DNA of 64,000 nucleotides, taken from positions 252,971 to 316,970 of the forward strand of contig DASVQY010000002.1 in NCBI GenBank assembly GCA_036388895.1. The letters are read 5' to 3'. Positions 17,096 through 25,483 of the stretch are shown piece by piece. This DNA comes from SXVE01 sp036388895 (lineage in GTDB: Bacteria > Acidobacteriota > Blastocatellia > Pyrinomonadales > Pyrinomonadaceae). The position numbers and the translations under genes were made by a program. A model generated the notes under the pieces. The model did not search any database. It was not told where the DNA came from and saw only the letters and a list, made by a program, of their open reading frames with translations. Positions within the stretch are counted from its first letter, which is position 1. Each line of letters opens with the position of its first letter.

Positions 17096-18220
17096 ATGTC
17101 AGCAGTTTTAGATGCCGTACGACCGTTGGAAGATTATTTGACGATGTTGGATGAAGAGATTCGCGAGCGCATCGAAGCGGCGCGTGAAGAGTTGGGTTCA
17201 CGCGTCGTGATTTTAGGTCATCATTACCAGCGCAACGATGTGATCGAGCACGCGGATTTGACTGGAGATTCTTATCAGCTTTCGGTTCTCGCCTCGCAGC
17301 GAAAAGACGCGGAATACATCGTTTTCTGCGGCGTGCATTTTATGGCGGAATCGGCTGATATTTTGGGGCAGCCGCACCAGAGAGTCGTTTTGCCGGATTT
17401 GGGCGCGGGCTGTTCAATGGCGGATATGGCGACGATTGAACAAGTCGAAGACGCGTGGGAGCAGCTTCGCGAAATCGGCGTTTTGCGGGAAAAGGTCGCG
17501 CCGATAACTTATATGAACTCTTCGGCGGCGATCAAAGCGTTTTGCGGGCGCAATGAGGGCGTGGTTTGCACTTCGTCAAACGCCATTCCGCTTTTTGACG
17601 TTTATCTCAAAGAATTCGATAAGATGTTTTTCTTTCCCGATCAGCATCTGGGCAGAAACACGGGCGCGAAATTCGGCATTCCATTAGAAAAAATGGTTTT
17701 ATGGAACCCGCACGAAGAACTCGGCGGCAACACGGAAGAAGAACTGCGAGCGGCGAAATTGATTCTCTGGCGCGGGCATTGTTCGGTTCACGGGCGTTTC
17801 AAGCCGTGGCATGTTGACCATATTCGCCAACAGGTGCCCGACATAAAAGTTCTGGTTCACCCGGAATGCATGCGCGAAGTCGTCGAAAAATCGGATTTGA
17901 ACGGCTCGACCTCATACATCATCAACACTGTAAAAAACGCGCCGAGCGGTTCAAAATGGGCAATTGGAACGGAATTGAATCTTGTTCTGCGTTTGCAAAA
18001 ACAATTTCCCGACAAAGACATTCGCCTTCTCGCGCCCGATCTTTGTATGTGCGCAACGATGTACCGCATCGCGCCGCAAAATCTCGCCTGGGCTATGGAA
18101 AATCTCGCGGCGGGAAACGTCGTCAATGAAATCGTCGTTGACGAAGAAACGAAGCATTTCGCGCTGATCGCGCTCGAAAGAATGATTCGCCTGACCGAAC
18201 AAAATCAAGGAAAAGGATAA
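17096..18220 (+). CDS. nadA: Quinolinate synthase
   Basis: Condenses iminoaspartate with dihydroxyacetone phosphate to quinolinate for NAD synthesis, with a [4Fe-4S] cluster. It has 374 residues, the long form. GHHYQRNDVIEHADLTGDS near residue 41 is the NadA signature. Conserved cysteines lie in AGCSMADM, HPECMREV and CMCATMYR, which should include the three cluster ligands. VCTSSNAIPL and FFPDQHLGRNT are typical. AAAGGAG lies before the ATG. nadB and nadC are not in the window. Confidence 0.95.
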   Translation: MSAVLDAVRPLEDYLTMLDEEIRERIEAAREELGSRVVILGHHYQRNDVIEHADLTGDSYQLSVLASQRKDAEYIVFCGVHFMAESADILGQPHQRVVLPDLGAGCSMADMATIEQVEDAWEQLREIGVLREKVAPITYMNSSAAIKAFCGRNEGVVCTSSNAIPLFDVYLKEFDKMFFFPDQHLGRNTGAKFGIPLEKMVLWNPHEELGGNTEEELRAAKLILWRGHCSVHGRFKPWHVDHIRQQVPDIKVLVHPECMREVVEKSDLNGSTSYIINTVKNAPSGSKWAIGTELNLVLRLQKQFPDKDIRLLAPDLCMCATMYRIAPQNLAWAMENLAAGNVVNEIVVDEETKHFALIALERMIRLTEQNQGKG

Positions 18221-18262
18221 GCAACGAAAAGTGAATAGTGGATAGTGAAAAGTGAAAGCATT
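18221..18262. repeat. Degenerate short tandem repeat (about 8-base unit)
   Basis: After nadA the spacer repeats AAAAGTGAATAGTGGATAGTG-like units with a period near eight bases, then a partly complementary stretch (CTATTGACTTTCAC). It belongs to the short-repeat class found in many spacers of this window. Confidence 0.55.
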
Positions 18263-18306
18263 TTTCTTTTACCTGCCGCTATTGACTTTCACATACCAGT
18301 AAAAAA

Positions 18307-19218
18307 GTGTCTGCCAGAACATTCATTGCATTGGGAACGGCAAGCCAGGTTCCGACGCGCGAGCGCAATCACAACGGTTATTTCATACGCTGGGATGAAG
18401 AAGGTTTTTTGCTCGATCCTGGCGAAGGAACGCAGCGGCAGATGATTTTCTCAGGCGTTTCTGCTTCGCAGATCACAAAGATTTTCATCACGCATTTTCA
18501 CGGCGATCATTGTCTCGGTTTAGCCGGAGTTTTGCAGAGGATTTCGCTTGATAGAGTTTCGCACGCGATTGAAATTCATTACCCGCGTTACGGAGAAAAA
18601 TACGTTGAAAATTTGAGGAATTCATCCGTTTATCATAATTTTGCAGACATCGTCGAGAAACCTTTTTCGGCGGAAGGCACGATTTACAAAAGCGGTAATT
18701 TAACGATAGAAACGCGCCGGCTCGAACACTCGCTCGAATCGTGGGGCTACCGTTTTCAAGAACCTGATGGCGTTACGATGATGCCGGAAAAATTAACAGA
18801 ATTCGGCATTCTCGGAAAAGACATCGGAAGATTGAAAACAAAAGGCAAAATCGAAATTAACGGAAAAATAATATTGTGCGAAGAAGTAAGCCGTTTCAAA
18901 AAAGGACAAAGCGCGGCTTTCGTTATGGACACAAAGCTTTGCGACGGCGCTTTTGAGCTCGCCAAAGACGTTGATTTTCTCGTCTGCGAATCTACTTATC
19001 TCGCTTCGGAAACGGACGAAGCAATGAAAAACGGGCATCTGACCGCACGGCAAGCTGCCGAAATCGCGCGCGAGGCAAACGCCGGAAAATTAGTTTTAAC
19101 TCATTTTTCGCAGCGTTATAATCGAATCGAAGATTTTGCCGACGAAGCAAGGCAAGTTCACGAAAACACCATTGCCGCGAGCGACGGCGAACAGATTGAG
19201 ATTACAAAAAGAAAGTAA
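18307..19218 (+). CDS. rnz: Ribonuclease Z
   Basis: Zinc-dependent endonuclease that trims the 3' end of tRNA precursors. It has 303 residues of the metallo-beta-lactamase fold. The metal motif THFHGDHCLGLAG starts near residue 61. LEHSLESWGYRF and the C-terminal LTHFSQRYN supply further ligands. I chose GTG at 18307, which gives the normal N-terminus SARTFIALGTASQVPT. It ends 13 bases before the ferredoxin gene, so the two are probably co-transcribed. Confidence 0.92.
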   Translation: MSARTFIALGTASQVPTRERNHNGYFIRWDEEGFLLDPGEGTQRQMIFSGVSASQITKIFITHFHGDHCLGLAGVLQRISLDRVSHAIEIHYPRYGEKYVENLRNSSVYHNFADIVEKPFSAEGTIYKSGNLTIETRRLEHSLESWGYRFQEPDGVTMMPEKLTEFGILGKDIGRLKTKGKIEINGKIILCEEVSRFKKGQSAAFVMDTKLCDGAFELAKDVDFLVCESTYLASETDEAMKNGHLTARQAAEIAREANAGKLVLTHFSQRYNRIEDFADEARQVHENTIAASDGEQIEITKRK

Positions 19219-19231
19219 AAAATAAAAGAAA

Positions 19232-19465
19232 ATGGCGGAAATCGAAGACAAATTGCCGGAAAACGTGCGCGGAAAATTCTACGTTGATTCGCAATGCATA
19301 GACTGCGACGTGTGCCGCGACACGTCGCCGAAAAATTTCACGCGCAACGACGAAAACGGTTATTCGTTCGTTCATAAACAGCCTGAAACGCTGGAAGAAT
19401 TTGAACTTTGCGAAGAAGCTTTGATGGCTTGCCCGGTTGAGGCGATTGGCGATGACGGAAAGTGA
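19232..19465 (+). CDS. Ferredoxin, single [4Fe-4S] type
   Basis: A 77-residue electron carrier. The cluster ligands are Cys22, Cys25 and Cys28 (CIDCDVC) and Cys67 in CPVEAI. It has only one cluster motif, with an acidic middle region. YVDSQCIDCDVCRDTSPKNF is typical of this small ferredoxin family. It lies directly after rnz on the same strand; a functional link is not evident. Confidence 0.88.
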   Translation: MAEIEDKLPENVRGKFYVDSQCIDCDVCRDTSPKNFTRNDENGYSFVHKQPETLEEFELCEEALMACPVEAIGDDGK

Positions 19466-19474
19466 AAATTATTT

Positions 19475-19861
19475 TCACCACAACAAATTCACTGCATAAG
19501 CCGAAAATTTCGCATCGTCGCTAACCAAAACTATATTCTCCACAATTGCCTGCGAGATCAAAATTCTGTCGAACGGATCTTTATGATAAAGCGATAGATT
19601 TTCTAAATACAAAGCGTGGGCAAGATCAACTGGCAAAATTTGCAGTCCGTTTGTCGTTTGTTCATCGCTGCTGACATCTCCGAATGCGTCGCTGAAACTG
19701 AATTTTCCATTCTGTATTTTGATTTGAAGCACCCAGATCGAAGCTGAGCTTAAATATATTTCATTCGCTCAGTTTGAAATTTCCGCAAATGCCGTTTTTG
19801 ATAGTTTACGTTCTTCTTGGCGCCACCAAACGAAAGTGTGAGAGTCGAGCAGTAAATTCAT
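19475..19861 (-). pseudogene. VapC-type PIN toxin, interrupted by in-frame TGA
   Basis: From the ATG at 19861 the frame reads NLLLDSHTFVWW, the usual start of VapC PIN ribonucleases with the first catalytic Asp. It meets TGA at 19769-19771 (codon 31), just before ANEIYLSSASIW, where intact relatives read through. The rest (HALYLENLSLYHKDPFDRILISQA, then LVSDDAKFSAY) is complete and ends at 19475, 128 residues in all. One base change is enough to explain the stop. The gene overlaps its antitoxin remnant by ATGA. A fragment starting after the stop would lack the first catalytic Asp. Confidence 0.88.
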
Positions 19862-20108
19862 AATTCTTTATCAAATCCCCAGAATTCATCGGGCAATTCG
19901 TCATTGAAATCCTCGCTCATAAAATATCCTTTGCCGAACTACGACCGGCAATGCGCGGGCGTTTTTCCGTTTCAATGACCGGCGTCACTTTTGCTATCGG
20001 CTTGCCGTTTTCTTCAATCACGATTCCATCGCCGTTTTTAGTTAATTCGATCACGACTTCGATTGAATTGTTGACTTTGTTAATGCTAACCGTTTTGTCA
20101 TATTTCAT
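19858..20108 (-). pseudogene. Phd-type antitoxin with a probable one-base frameshift
   Basis: The first frame (20108-19917) gives 63 residues: a Phd-like N-terminal DNA-binding part with GDGIVIEENGKPIAKVTPV, ending AGRSSAKDIL and TGA. An overlapping ATGA at 19920-19917 opens a 20-residue frame reading SEDFNDELPDEFW, exactly the acidic C-terminus such antitoxins use to bind the toxin. Restoring one base in the TATTTTATG stretch joins the two. The 20-residue frame in turn overlaps the toxin start by ATGA, as an intact antitoxin would. An alternative is that two peptides are really made. Confidence 0.7.
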
Positions 20109-20139
20109 CTCGCGCCCGGGTTGATTTTAGCACATTACT

Positions 20140-20487
20140 TTAGACTAAAATTTTAATCCATCCGTCTTCGACGACAACTTCGTAAGCCTCAATCGAACAG
20201 TCTTTTTTCGTAAAACATTCGCCGTTTCTGACATCGAAACGCCAATTGTGCAAATCGCATTCGACGATGTTTCCGTAAAGCCGGGAATCGGCGAGCGGAT
20301 AGGCTTTGTGCGGGCAGAAATTTTCTATCGCGTGAAATTTGCCGCTGACGTTGAACAGCGCGATTTCCGAACCGTCTTTTAATTTGACGGTCGCGCCGCG
20401 TCCGGGCGGAACGGCTTCGACTTTGCCGACCGTGTGCAGTTTGCCTTCGCGTTTCGGTTTGCGTTTATTTTCGTAATACTTTCCCAT
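20140..20487 (-). CDS. Rieske [2Fe-2S] ferredoxin-like protein
   Basis: A 115-residue soluble Rieske protein. The cluster motifs are CPH (in NFCPHKAYPL) and CDLH (in VECDLHNWRFDV). The length and pattern fit the small electron-transfer Rieske proteins (nitrite reductase small subunit-like or dioxygenase ferredoxin). The first 20 residues are basic. No oxygenase or reductase partner is adjacent, so the redox partner is unknown. Confidence 0.88.
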   Translation of the reverse strand: MGKYYENKRKPKREGKLHTVGKVEAVPPGRGATVKLKDGSEIALFNVSGKFHAIENFCPHKAYPLADSRLYGNIVECDLHNWRFDVRNGECFTKKDCSIEAYEVVVEDGWIKILV

Positions 20488-20490
20488 TTC

Positions 20491-20525
20491 AATTTTGGAT
20501 TTTAGATTTTGGATTTTCGATTGGC
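20491..20525. repeat. Degenerate heptamer-type tandem repeat (GGATTTT unit)
   Basis: Repeats ATTTTGGATTTTAGATTTTGG-like units with a period near seven. A copy in the opposite orientation lies at 21120-21158, so the pair brackets the CBS gene. Confidence 0.65.
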
Positions 20526-20597
20526 AAATCGGCGCGCCGAAATTCAGGCTTGCTAAATCGTTCCGGCTCGCACAAAATATATGTAGATTAAAAATAT

Positions 20598-21062
20598 ATG
20601 GCGGAGAATACTTTTTCGGAAAATGTGCGCCGACGCTGCCGCGAGATTATGACAAGCAACGTGCAGACGGCGAATCGAACGACGACGCTGCGTGAAATCG
20701 GCGCATTAATGCGAGACGGTGATGTCGGTGTTATGCCAATTGTAGAAAACACCAGGCTGGTCGGAATCGTCACTGATCGCGATATTGTCGTTCGCGCCGT
20801 TGCCGAAGGGAAAAATGTGGACGCGCCGGTCGGCGACGTGATGACGACCGAAATTTACTCGGTCAAGCCCGATGATTTCGCTTTTGAAGCGATTCGTTTG
20901 ATGGGCGACCGACAAGTTCGCCGCGTTCCGGTAGTTTCGGAAACGGGCGAGCTAGTCGGAATTATCGCGATGGCGGACGTTGCGCTCGAAATGGAAGACG
21001 AGCGCGAAATAGCGGCAACGCTCGAAGAAATTTCGAGCGGCGCGAGTTTCTGGAAAAAATAA
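20598..21062 (+). CDS. CBS domain pair protein
   Basis: A 154-residue protein made of two CBS domains (about 12-65 and 78-130), with GVMPIVENTRLVGIVTDRDI and VRRVPVVSETGELVGIIAMAD. Such stand-alone pairs bind adenine nucleotides and act as energy sensors. It is followed by Hsp20 and Lon on the same strand, so a stress role is plausible. The ATG at 20598 has no clear Shine-Dalgarno sequence. Confidence 0.9.
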   Translation: MAENTFSENVRRRCREIMTSNVQTANRTTTLREIGALMRDGDVGVMPIVENTRLVGIVTDRDIVVRAVAEGKNVDAPVGDVMTTEIYSVKPDDFAFEAIRLMGDRQVRRVPVVSETGELVGIIAMADVALEMEDEREIAATLEEISSGASFWKK

Positions 21063-21119
21063 ATTTGTGATTTTTTATTTTTTGTGTTGAGCGGTCGGTA
21101 AAGGCAGATAGTTTCTTAC

Positions 21120-21158
21120 CGATCCAAAATCCGAAATCTGAAATCCAAAAATCGAAAT
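21120..21158. repeat. Degenerate heptamer-type tandem repeat, reverse orientation
   Basis: ATCCAAAATCCGAAATCTGAAATCC-like units run up to the hsp20 ATG, so the gene has repeat sequence in place of a ribosome binding site. It is the reverse complement type of the repeat at 20491-20525. Confidence 0.65.
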
Positions 21159-21521
21159 ATGGCTAAATCAATCAATCGTTACTTTCATTTTCTCGCCTCG
21201 TCGAAAAACGCTCAATCTTCGGGCAGGCTCTGGTATCCGGCGGCAGACGTTTATGAAACACCGTATGGGTGGCTGGTCAAAGTCGAACTCGCCGGAGTCG
21301 CGGCGGAAGACGTTGAAATTGACATTCAGGGCAATCAGCTTTATATCGCGGGTTGCCGAAAAGATAAATCGTGCGCCGTCGGGATGACGTACCGGCAGAT
21401 GGAAATTACTTACAGCCGTTTTGAAAAAACTTTGCAGTTTCCGGCTTCGATTGACGGCGCGCGTGTCGAGCATAATTTCGACAACGGTTTGCTGATTATT
21501 CATTTGAGAAAAGGAGAATAG
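21159..21521 (+). CDS. Hsp20/alpha-crystallin small heat shock protein
   Basis: A 120-residue ATP-independent chaperone. The alpha-crystallin domain runs from about 25 to 118, with PAADVYETPYGWLVKVELAGV, DVEIDIQGNQLYIAG and the closing DNGLLIIHLRKGE. The N-terminal arm is short, and the C-terminal IXI motif is missing, so the oligomer may be small. It lies 48 bases before lon and may be co-expressed with it under heat stress. Confidence 0.88.
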   Translation: MAKSINRYFHFLASSKNAQSSGRLWYPAADVYETPYGWLVKVELAGVAAEDVEIDIQGNQLYIAGCRKDKSCAVGMTYRQMEITYSRFEKTLQFPASIDGARVEHNFDNGLLIIHLRKGE

Positions 21522-21569
21522 ACGAAACCCAAAACGCCCCAAAAACATCTAAAATTCGGGTAAAATTTT

Positions 21570-24038
21570 ATGGCTGAAGAAAATACACAAAATAATTCGC
21601 AAAACACATCGAACACAGGGCAGCAATACGAAATCGCGGTTTTACCTTTGCAGAATACGACGATGTTTCCGAACACAGTCGTTCCGCTTTCGGTCGGACG
21701 CCCGCGTTCGGTTAGAGCGGTCGAGGCGGCGCTGGCGACTGAAGAAAAACTTATCGCCTGCGTGACGATAAAAACGCCGGACGTGAACGGCAGCGACGCT
21801 CGCCCGATTGATTTATATGAAATCGGCGCGGTCGTCAACATCAAGCGGATGATGCGCGGCGATGACGTGATGCAATTAATAGTTCAGGGCGTTGATCGCG
21901 TTCGTATTCTTTACTGGGTGCAGGAAGAGCCTTATTTAATGGCGAAGGTCGAAACTTTGCCGGAACTGAAAATTGTTGACAATGAAGAGGTCGAGGCTTT
22001 GAAACGCAATATTCAGGGAATGATTCAGAGAGCGCTGGCGATGCTGCCGCAGGTTCCGCCCGAAGTTCGTATGGCGGTTCTCTCGCAAACGGATGCCGTT
22101 CAGCTTTCTTATTTTCTCGCTTCGGTGCTGGATTTAGGCGTTGAAACCGAACAGAAAATGCTCGAAGCCAATACGACTGACGAACTGCTCGAGCAAACGC
22201 ACGCGGCGCTGGCGCGCGAACTTGAAATTATGCAGATTCGCTCGAAAATCGCCACCGAAGCTCAGACCGAAATGGATAAAGCGCAGCGCGATTACATTTT
22301 ACGTCAGCAATTAAAGGCGATTCAAAAAGAACTCGGCGAGGACGACGAAAACGGCGAAAAAGCGGAAGCCGCGCAATTGCGGGAAAGGTTGGAAACCGCC
22401 GATTTGCCCGAAGAAGTTCGCAAAGAAGCCGACCGCGAGCTGCGCCGAATGGAGCAGCTGCCGCAAGCCGCGCCGGATTATCACGTTATTCGCACGTATC
22501 TCGAATACGTTCTTGAGCTGCCCTGGAAAAAGTCGAGCGAAGAAAAACTCGATCTCGACGAAGCGAGAAAAATTCTCGACGAAGACCACTACGGCTTGGA
22601 AGACATTAAGGAAAGAATTTTGGAATCGCTCGCCGTCGTCAAGCTGCGCCCTGATTCAAAAAGTCCGATAATTCTTTTCGTCGGACCGCCCGGAGTGGGC
22701 AAAACTTCGCTTGGACGCTCGATTGCCCGCGCTCTCGGGCGCGAATTCGACCGCATCGCTTTGGGCGGCGTGCGCGACGAAGCCGAATTGCGCGGTCACC
22801 GCCGAACATACGTCGGCGCGATGCCGGGCAGAATAATTCAAACTTTCCGTCGCGTCGGCGTCAACAATCCGGTTTTGATGCTCGACGAAATTGATAAAAT
22901 GGGCAACGATTATCGCGGCGATCCGGCTGCGGCGCTGCTCGAAATTCTCGATCCGGCGCAGAATCATACGTTCCGCGATCATTATCTAGATTTGCCGTTC
23001 GATTTATCGAAAACTTTCTTTATCGCGACGGCAAACCAGCTCGGTCCGATTCCGATGCCGTTGCGCGATAGAATGGAAATTATTCAGCTCGCCGGTTATT
23101 CGGACGCTGAGAAACTTAATATTGCGAAACAATATTTAATCCCGCGCCAAATCAAAGAAAATGGTTTGACCGGCGATCAGATTGAAATAACCGACGACGC
23201 GATAAATCTTTTGACGGCGCGGTACACGCGCGAAGCCGGCGTTCGCCAGCTTGAAAGAACCGTCGGCAATCTGGCGCGCAAAGTCGCATTGCGAGTCGCG
23301 CAAGGCAAAAATGAAAAGGTCAGAATTACGGCGCAGGACGTAAAAGGCTATCTCGGCGCTCCGCGTTTTTACCCGGAAGAAGCGAGAAACGAACTTCCGG
23401 CAGGCGTGGCGACCGGAATGGCTTGGACGGAAATGGGCGGCGAAGTTCTTTTTATCGAAGCAACGGCTCTTCCCGGCAGCGGCGGTTTGACCTTGACCGG
23501 GCAACTCGGCGAGGTGATGAAGGAGTCGGCTATGGCGGCGCGTTCTTATTTGTGGTCGCACGCGCGGGAATTTGATATTGACCCCGACAACATCAAAAAC
23601 AACGGAGTTCATCTGCACGTTCCGGCAGGAGCGATTCCGAAAGACGGTCCGAGTGCGGGCGTCACGATGGCTTCGGCTCTCGCGTCGCTTTACACGGGCA
23701 GAAAAGTTCGCTCTGACACGGCGATGACCGGCGAGATAACTTTGTCCGGTTTGGTTTTTCCGGTCGGCGGCATCAAGGAAAAGGTTCTCGCGGCGCATCG
23801 CGCCGGCATTCGGCGAATTATTTTACCTGAACGCAACGAAGCAGATATTGAGGACATTCCCGAAGACGTGCGGAACGAGCTGGAAATTATTCCGGCAAAA
23901 TACATCAGCGACGTTTTGAGCGCGGCTTTGGAATCGGAAGTTACCGAACCGATGCCGAAAAATTATACGCTGCCAAATGTTGAACGAGCGGCGGACGGCG
24001 CGAATGCCGAGCCTTTAATTGCGAAAGAAAAAAGTTAG
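21570..24038 (+). CDS. lon: ATP-dependent protease Lon
   Basis: Cytoplasmic AAA+ serine protease that degrades misfolded and regulatory proteins. It has 822 residues. The N-terminal substrate domain starts at ALPLQNTTMFPNTVVPL. Walker A is GPPGVGKTS and Walker B LMLDEIDKM. The protease dyad is Ser in KDGPSAGVTMA and Lys in GGIKEKVLAAHRAG. The first 20 residues are rich in Asn, Gln and Ser. A terminator follows. The stress group CBS-hsp20-lon is consistent in direction. Confidence 0.96.
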   Translation: MAEENTQNNSQNTSNTGQQYEIAVLPLQNTTMFPNTVVPLSVGRPRSVRAVEAALATEEKLIACVTIKTPDVNGSDARPIDLYEIGAVVNIKRMMRGDDVMQLIVQGVDRVRILYWVQEEPYLMAKVETLPELKIVDNEEVEALKRNIQGMIQRALAMLPQVPPEVRMAVLSQTDAVQLSYFLASVLDLGVETEQKMLEANTTDELLEQTHAALARELEIMQIRSKIATEAQTEMDKAQRDYILRQQLKAIQKELGEDDENGEKAEAAQLRERLETADLPEEVRKEADRELRRMEQLPQAAPDYHVIRTYLEYVLELPWKKSSEEKLDLDEARKILDEDHYGLEDIKERILESLAVVKLRPDSKSPIILFVGPPGVGKTSLGRSIARALGREFDRIALGGVRDEAELRGHRRTYVGAMPGRIIQTFRRVGVNNPVLMLDEIDKMGNDYRGDPAAALLEILDPAQNHTFRDHYLDLPFDLSKTFFIATANQLGPIPMPLRDRMEIIQLAGYSDAEKLNIAKQYLIPRQIKENGLTGDQIEITDDAINLLTARYTREAGVRQLERTVGNLARKVALRVAQGKNEKVRITAQDVKGYLGAPRFYPEEARNELPAGVATGMAWTEMGGEVLFIEATALPGSGGLTLTGQLGEVMKESAMAARSYLWSHAREFDIDPDNIKNNGVHLHVPAGAIPKDGPSAGVTMASALASLYTGRKVRSDTAMTGEITLSGLVFPVGGIKEKVLAAHRAGIRRIILPERNEADIEDIPEDVRNELEIIPAKYISDVLSAALESEVTEPMPKNYTLPNVERAADGANAEPLIAKEKS

Positions 24039-24068
24039 AAAGATTTTTTGATCGCTTTTGCTTCAGCG

Positions 24069-24126
24069 GATAATGTGAACGAAACCTTAAAATATTAAAG
24101 TTTTGTTCGCATTATCTTTTGTTTTT
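24069..24126 (+). terminator. lon terminator
   Basis: Arms 24069-24085 and 24100-24116 pair over 17 positions with two G-T pairs, with a 14-base AT loop, followed by TTTTGTTTTTTC. Confidence 0.8.
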
Positions 24127-24167
24127 TCAAAGTTCAAAAAAAAATATCGAAATTTTTGATTTTTTCA

Positions 24168-24196
24168 TTAGCAAATTAATCAAAATTCGGTATATT
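24168..24196 (+). promoter_or_regulatory. Possible mreB promoter with a long leader
   Basis: TTAGCA (24168-24173) and TATATT (24191-24196) are 17 bases apart. The start codon is 140 bases downstream, so the transcript would have a leader of about 130 bases. This leader contains a GC-richer block at about 24225-24292 and then a perfect 16-base AT palindrome at 24293-24308. Confidence 0.4.
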
Positions 24197-24336
24197 CTAA
24201 ATAGTTTAGTGCGTGTTGTGATTTGCCTTCTCCGAGCGACAAACCAATTTCCCCTGATGTGCAAACTTTGGGAGCAGTTATCCCGACCCGCCAAATTTTA
24301 TAAAATTTGACTTTTAACAAACAAACTTAACAAAAA

Positions 24337-25383
24337 ATGGCTTTTAAATCTTTATTCAGTTTATTTTCGAGCGATTTAGCGATTGATCTCGGCACGGCGA
24401 ACACACTCGTTTACGCGAAAGGGCGCGGCATCGTCGTCAGTGAGCCTTCGATTGTGGCGATTAACAAAGTGACTAATCAGGTCGAAGCGGTCGGGCGCGA
24501 CGCCAAAGAGATGCTCGGGCGTACGCCGGGCAACATCGTGGCGATTCGTCCGATGAAAGACGGCGTGATTGCGAATTTCGAGGTAACGGAAAAAATGCTT
24601 CAGCATTTTATACGCAAAGCGCACAACGGCAAAAGCTGGGTGCGTCCGCGCGTCGTCATCGGTATTCCGTCTGAAATTACGCAGGTCGAGCGACGTGCGG
24701 TCGAAGATTCTGCTTATCGCGCAAAAGCGTCGGAAGTTTATCTGGTCGAAGAAGCGATGGCGGCGGCAATCGGCGCTGGACTTCCGATCACTGAACCGCA
24801 TGGGAATATGGTCGTTGATATCGGCGGCGGCACGACCGACATCGCGGTTATTTCGCTTTCCGGCATCGTTTATTCGCGCGCCGTACGAGTTGCCGGAAAC
24901 GAGATGGACGAAGCTATCACGCAGTTTATCAAACGAAAATACAATTTATTAATCGGCGAGCGCACCGCCGAAGCCATTAAAATTGCTCTAGGTTCGGCTT
25001 TTCCGCTCGAAGAACCGCTCTCGATGGACGTTCGCGGGCGAAACTTAATCGAAGGCATTCCGAAAACCATTACTATCACCGACGAAGAGATTCGCGAAGC
25101 TCTCTCCGATTCTATTTCGACAATTATCAACGCCGTGCGCGTCGCGCTCGAACGCACGCCGCCGGAGCTTTCCGCCGATATTGTCGAACGCGGAATCGTT
25201 CTGACGGGCGGCGGCGCGCTGCTGAAAAACCTCGATAAACGCTTAATGATCGAAACCGGTTTGCCAGTCGTCATAGCCGACGATCCGCTTTCATCGGTCG
25301 TTTTGGGAACGGGAAAAATGCTTTCGGATATAGAACTTCTGAAGCGCGTCAAATGGGATAATTCGATGATGACAGGAAGTTAG
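24337..25383 (+). CDS. mreB: Rod shape-determining protein MreB
   Basis: Actin-like filament protein that directs the elongation machinery under the membrane. It has 348 residues. The phosphate-binding motifs are IDLGTANTLVY near residue 16 and VVDIGGGTTDIAVISL near 165; GIVLTGGGALLKNLDK follows near 290. The N-terminal FKSLFSLFS can form the membrane-binding helix. It heads a same-strand series of six cell-wall genes. Confidence 0.97.
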   Translation: MAFKSLFSLFSSDLAIDLGTANTLVYAKGRGIVVSEPSIVAINKVTNQVEAVGRDAKEMLGRTPGNIVAIRPMKDGVIANFEVTEKMLQHFIRKAHNGKSWVRPRVVIGIPSEITQVERRAVEDSAYRAKASEVYLVEEAMAAAIGAGLPITEPHGNMVVDIGGGTTDIAVISLSGIVYSRAVRVAGNEMDEAITQFIKRKYNLLIGERTAEAIKIALGSAFPLEEPLSMDVRGRNLIEGIPKTITITDEEIREALSDSISTIINAVRVALERTPPELSADIVERGIVLTGGGALLKNLDKRLMIETGLPVVIADDPLSSVVLGTGKMLSDIELLKRVKWDNSMMTGS

Positions 25384-25400
25384 TTCATTGAGTTTTTCGG

Positions 25401-25458
25401 GTTCATTGAGTCCATTGAGTAAAAGAAATTTTCCTCTAACTCAATGGACTCAATGAAC
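25401..25458. repeat. 20-bp perfect inverted repeat made of CAATGA-type units
   Basis: Arms 25401-25420 and 25439-25458 are perfect reverse complements with an 18-base loop. Each arm is itself a short tandem repeat (ATTGAGT units), and more units flank it up to 25476. It lies between mreB and mreC. Without a T run it is a weak terminator candidate; it could attenuate transcription or stabilise the mRNA end. Confidence 0.75.
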
Positions 25459-25483
25459 TCTATAAACTCTATAAACTTAAAAG

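Noticed and set aside
19769..19771. Selenocysteine codon in the VapC frame
   Set aside because: The position is not a redox or metal site in PIN proteins, and the three stop types seen in the broken genes argue for ordinary nonsense changes.
23136..23798. Long reverse-strand open frame (220 codons) inside lon
   Set aside because: It mirrors the lon frame, is Arg/Phe-rich as expected for antisense of a coding region, and has no family features.
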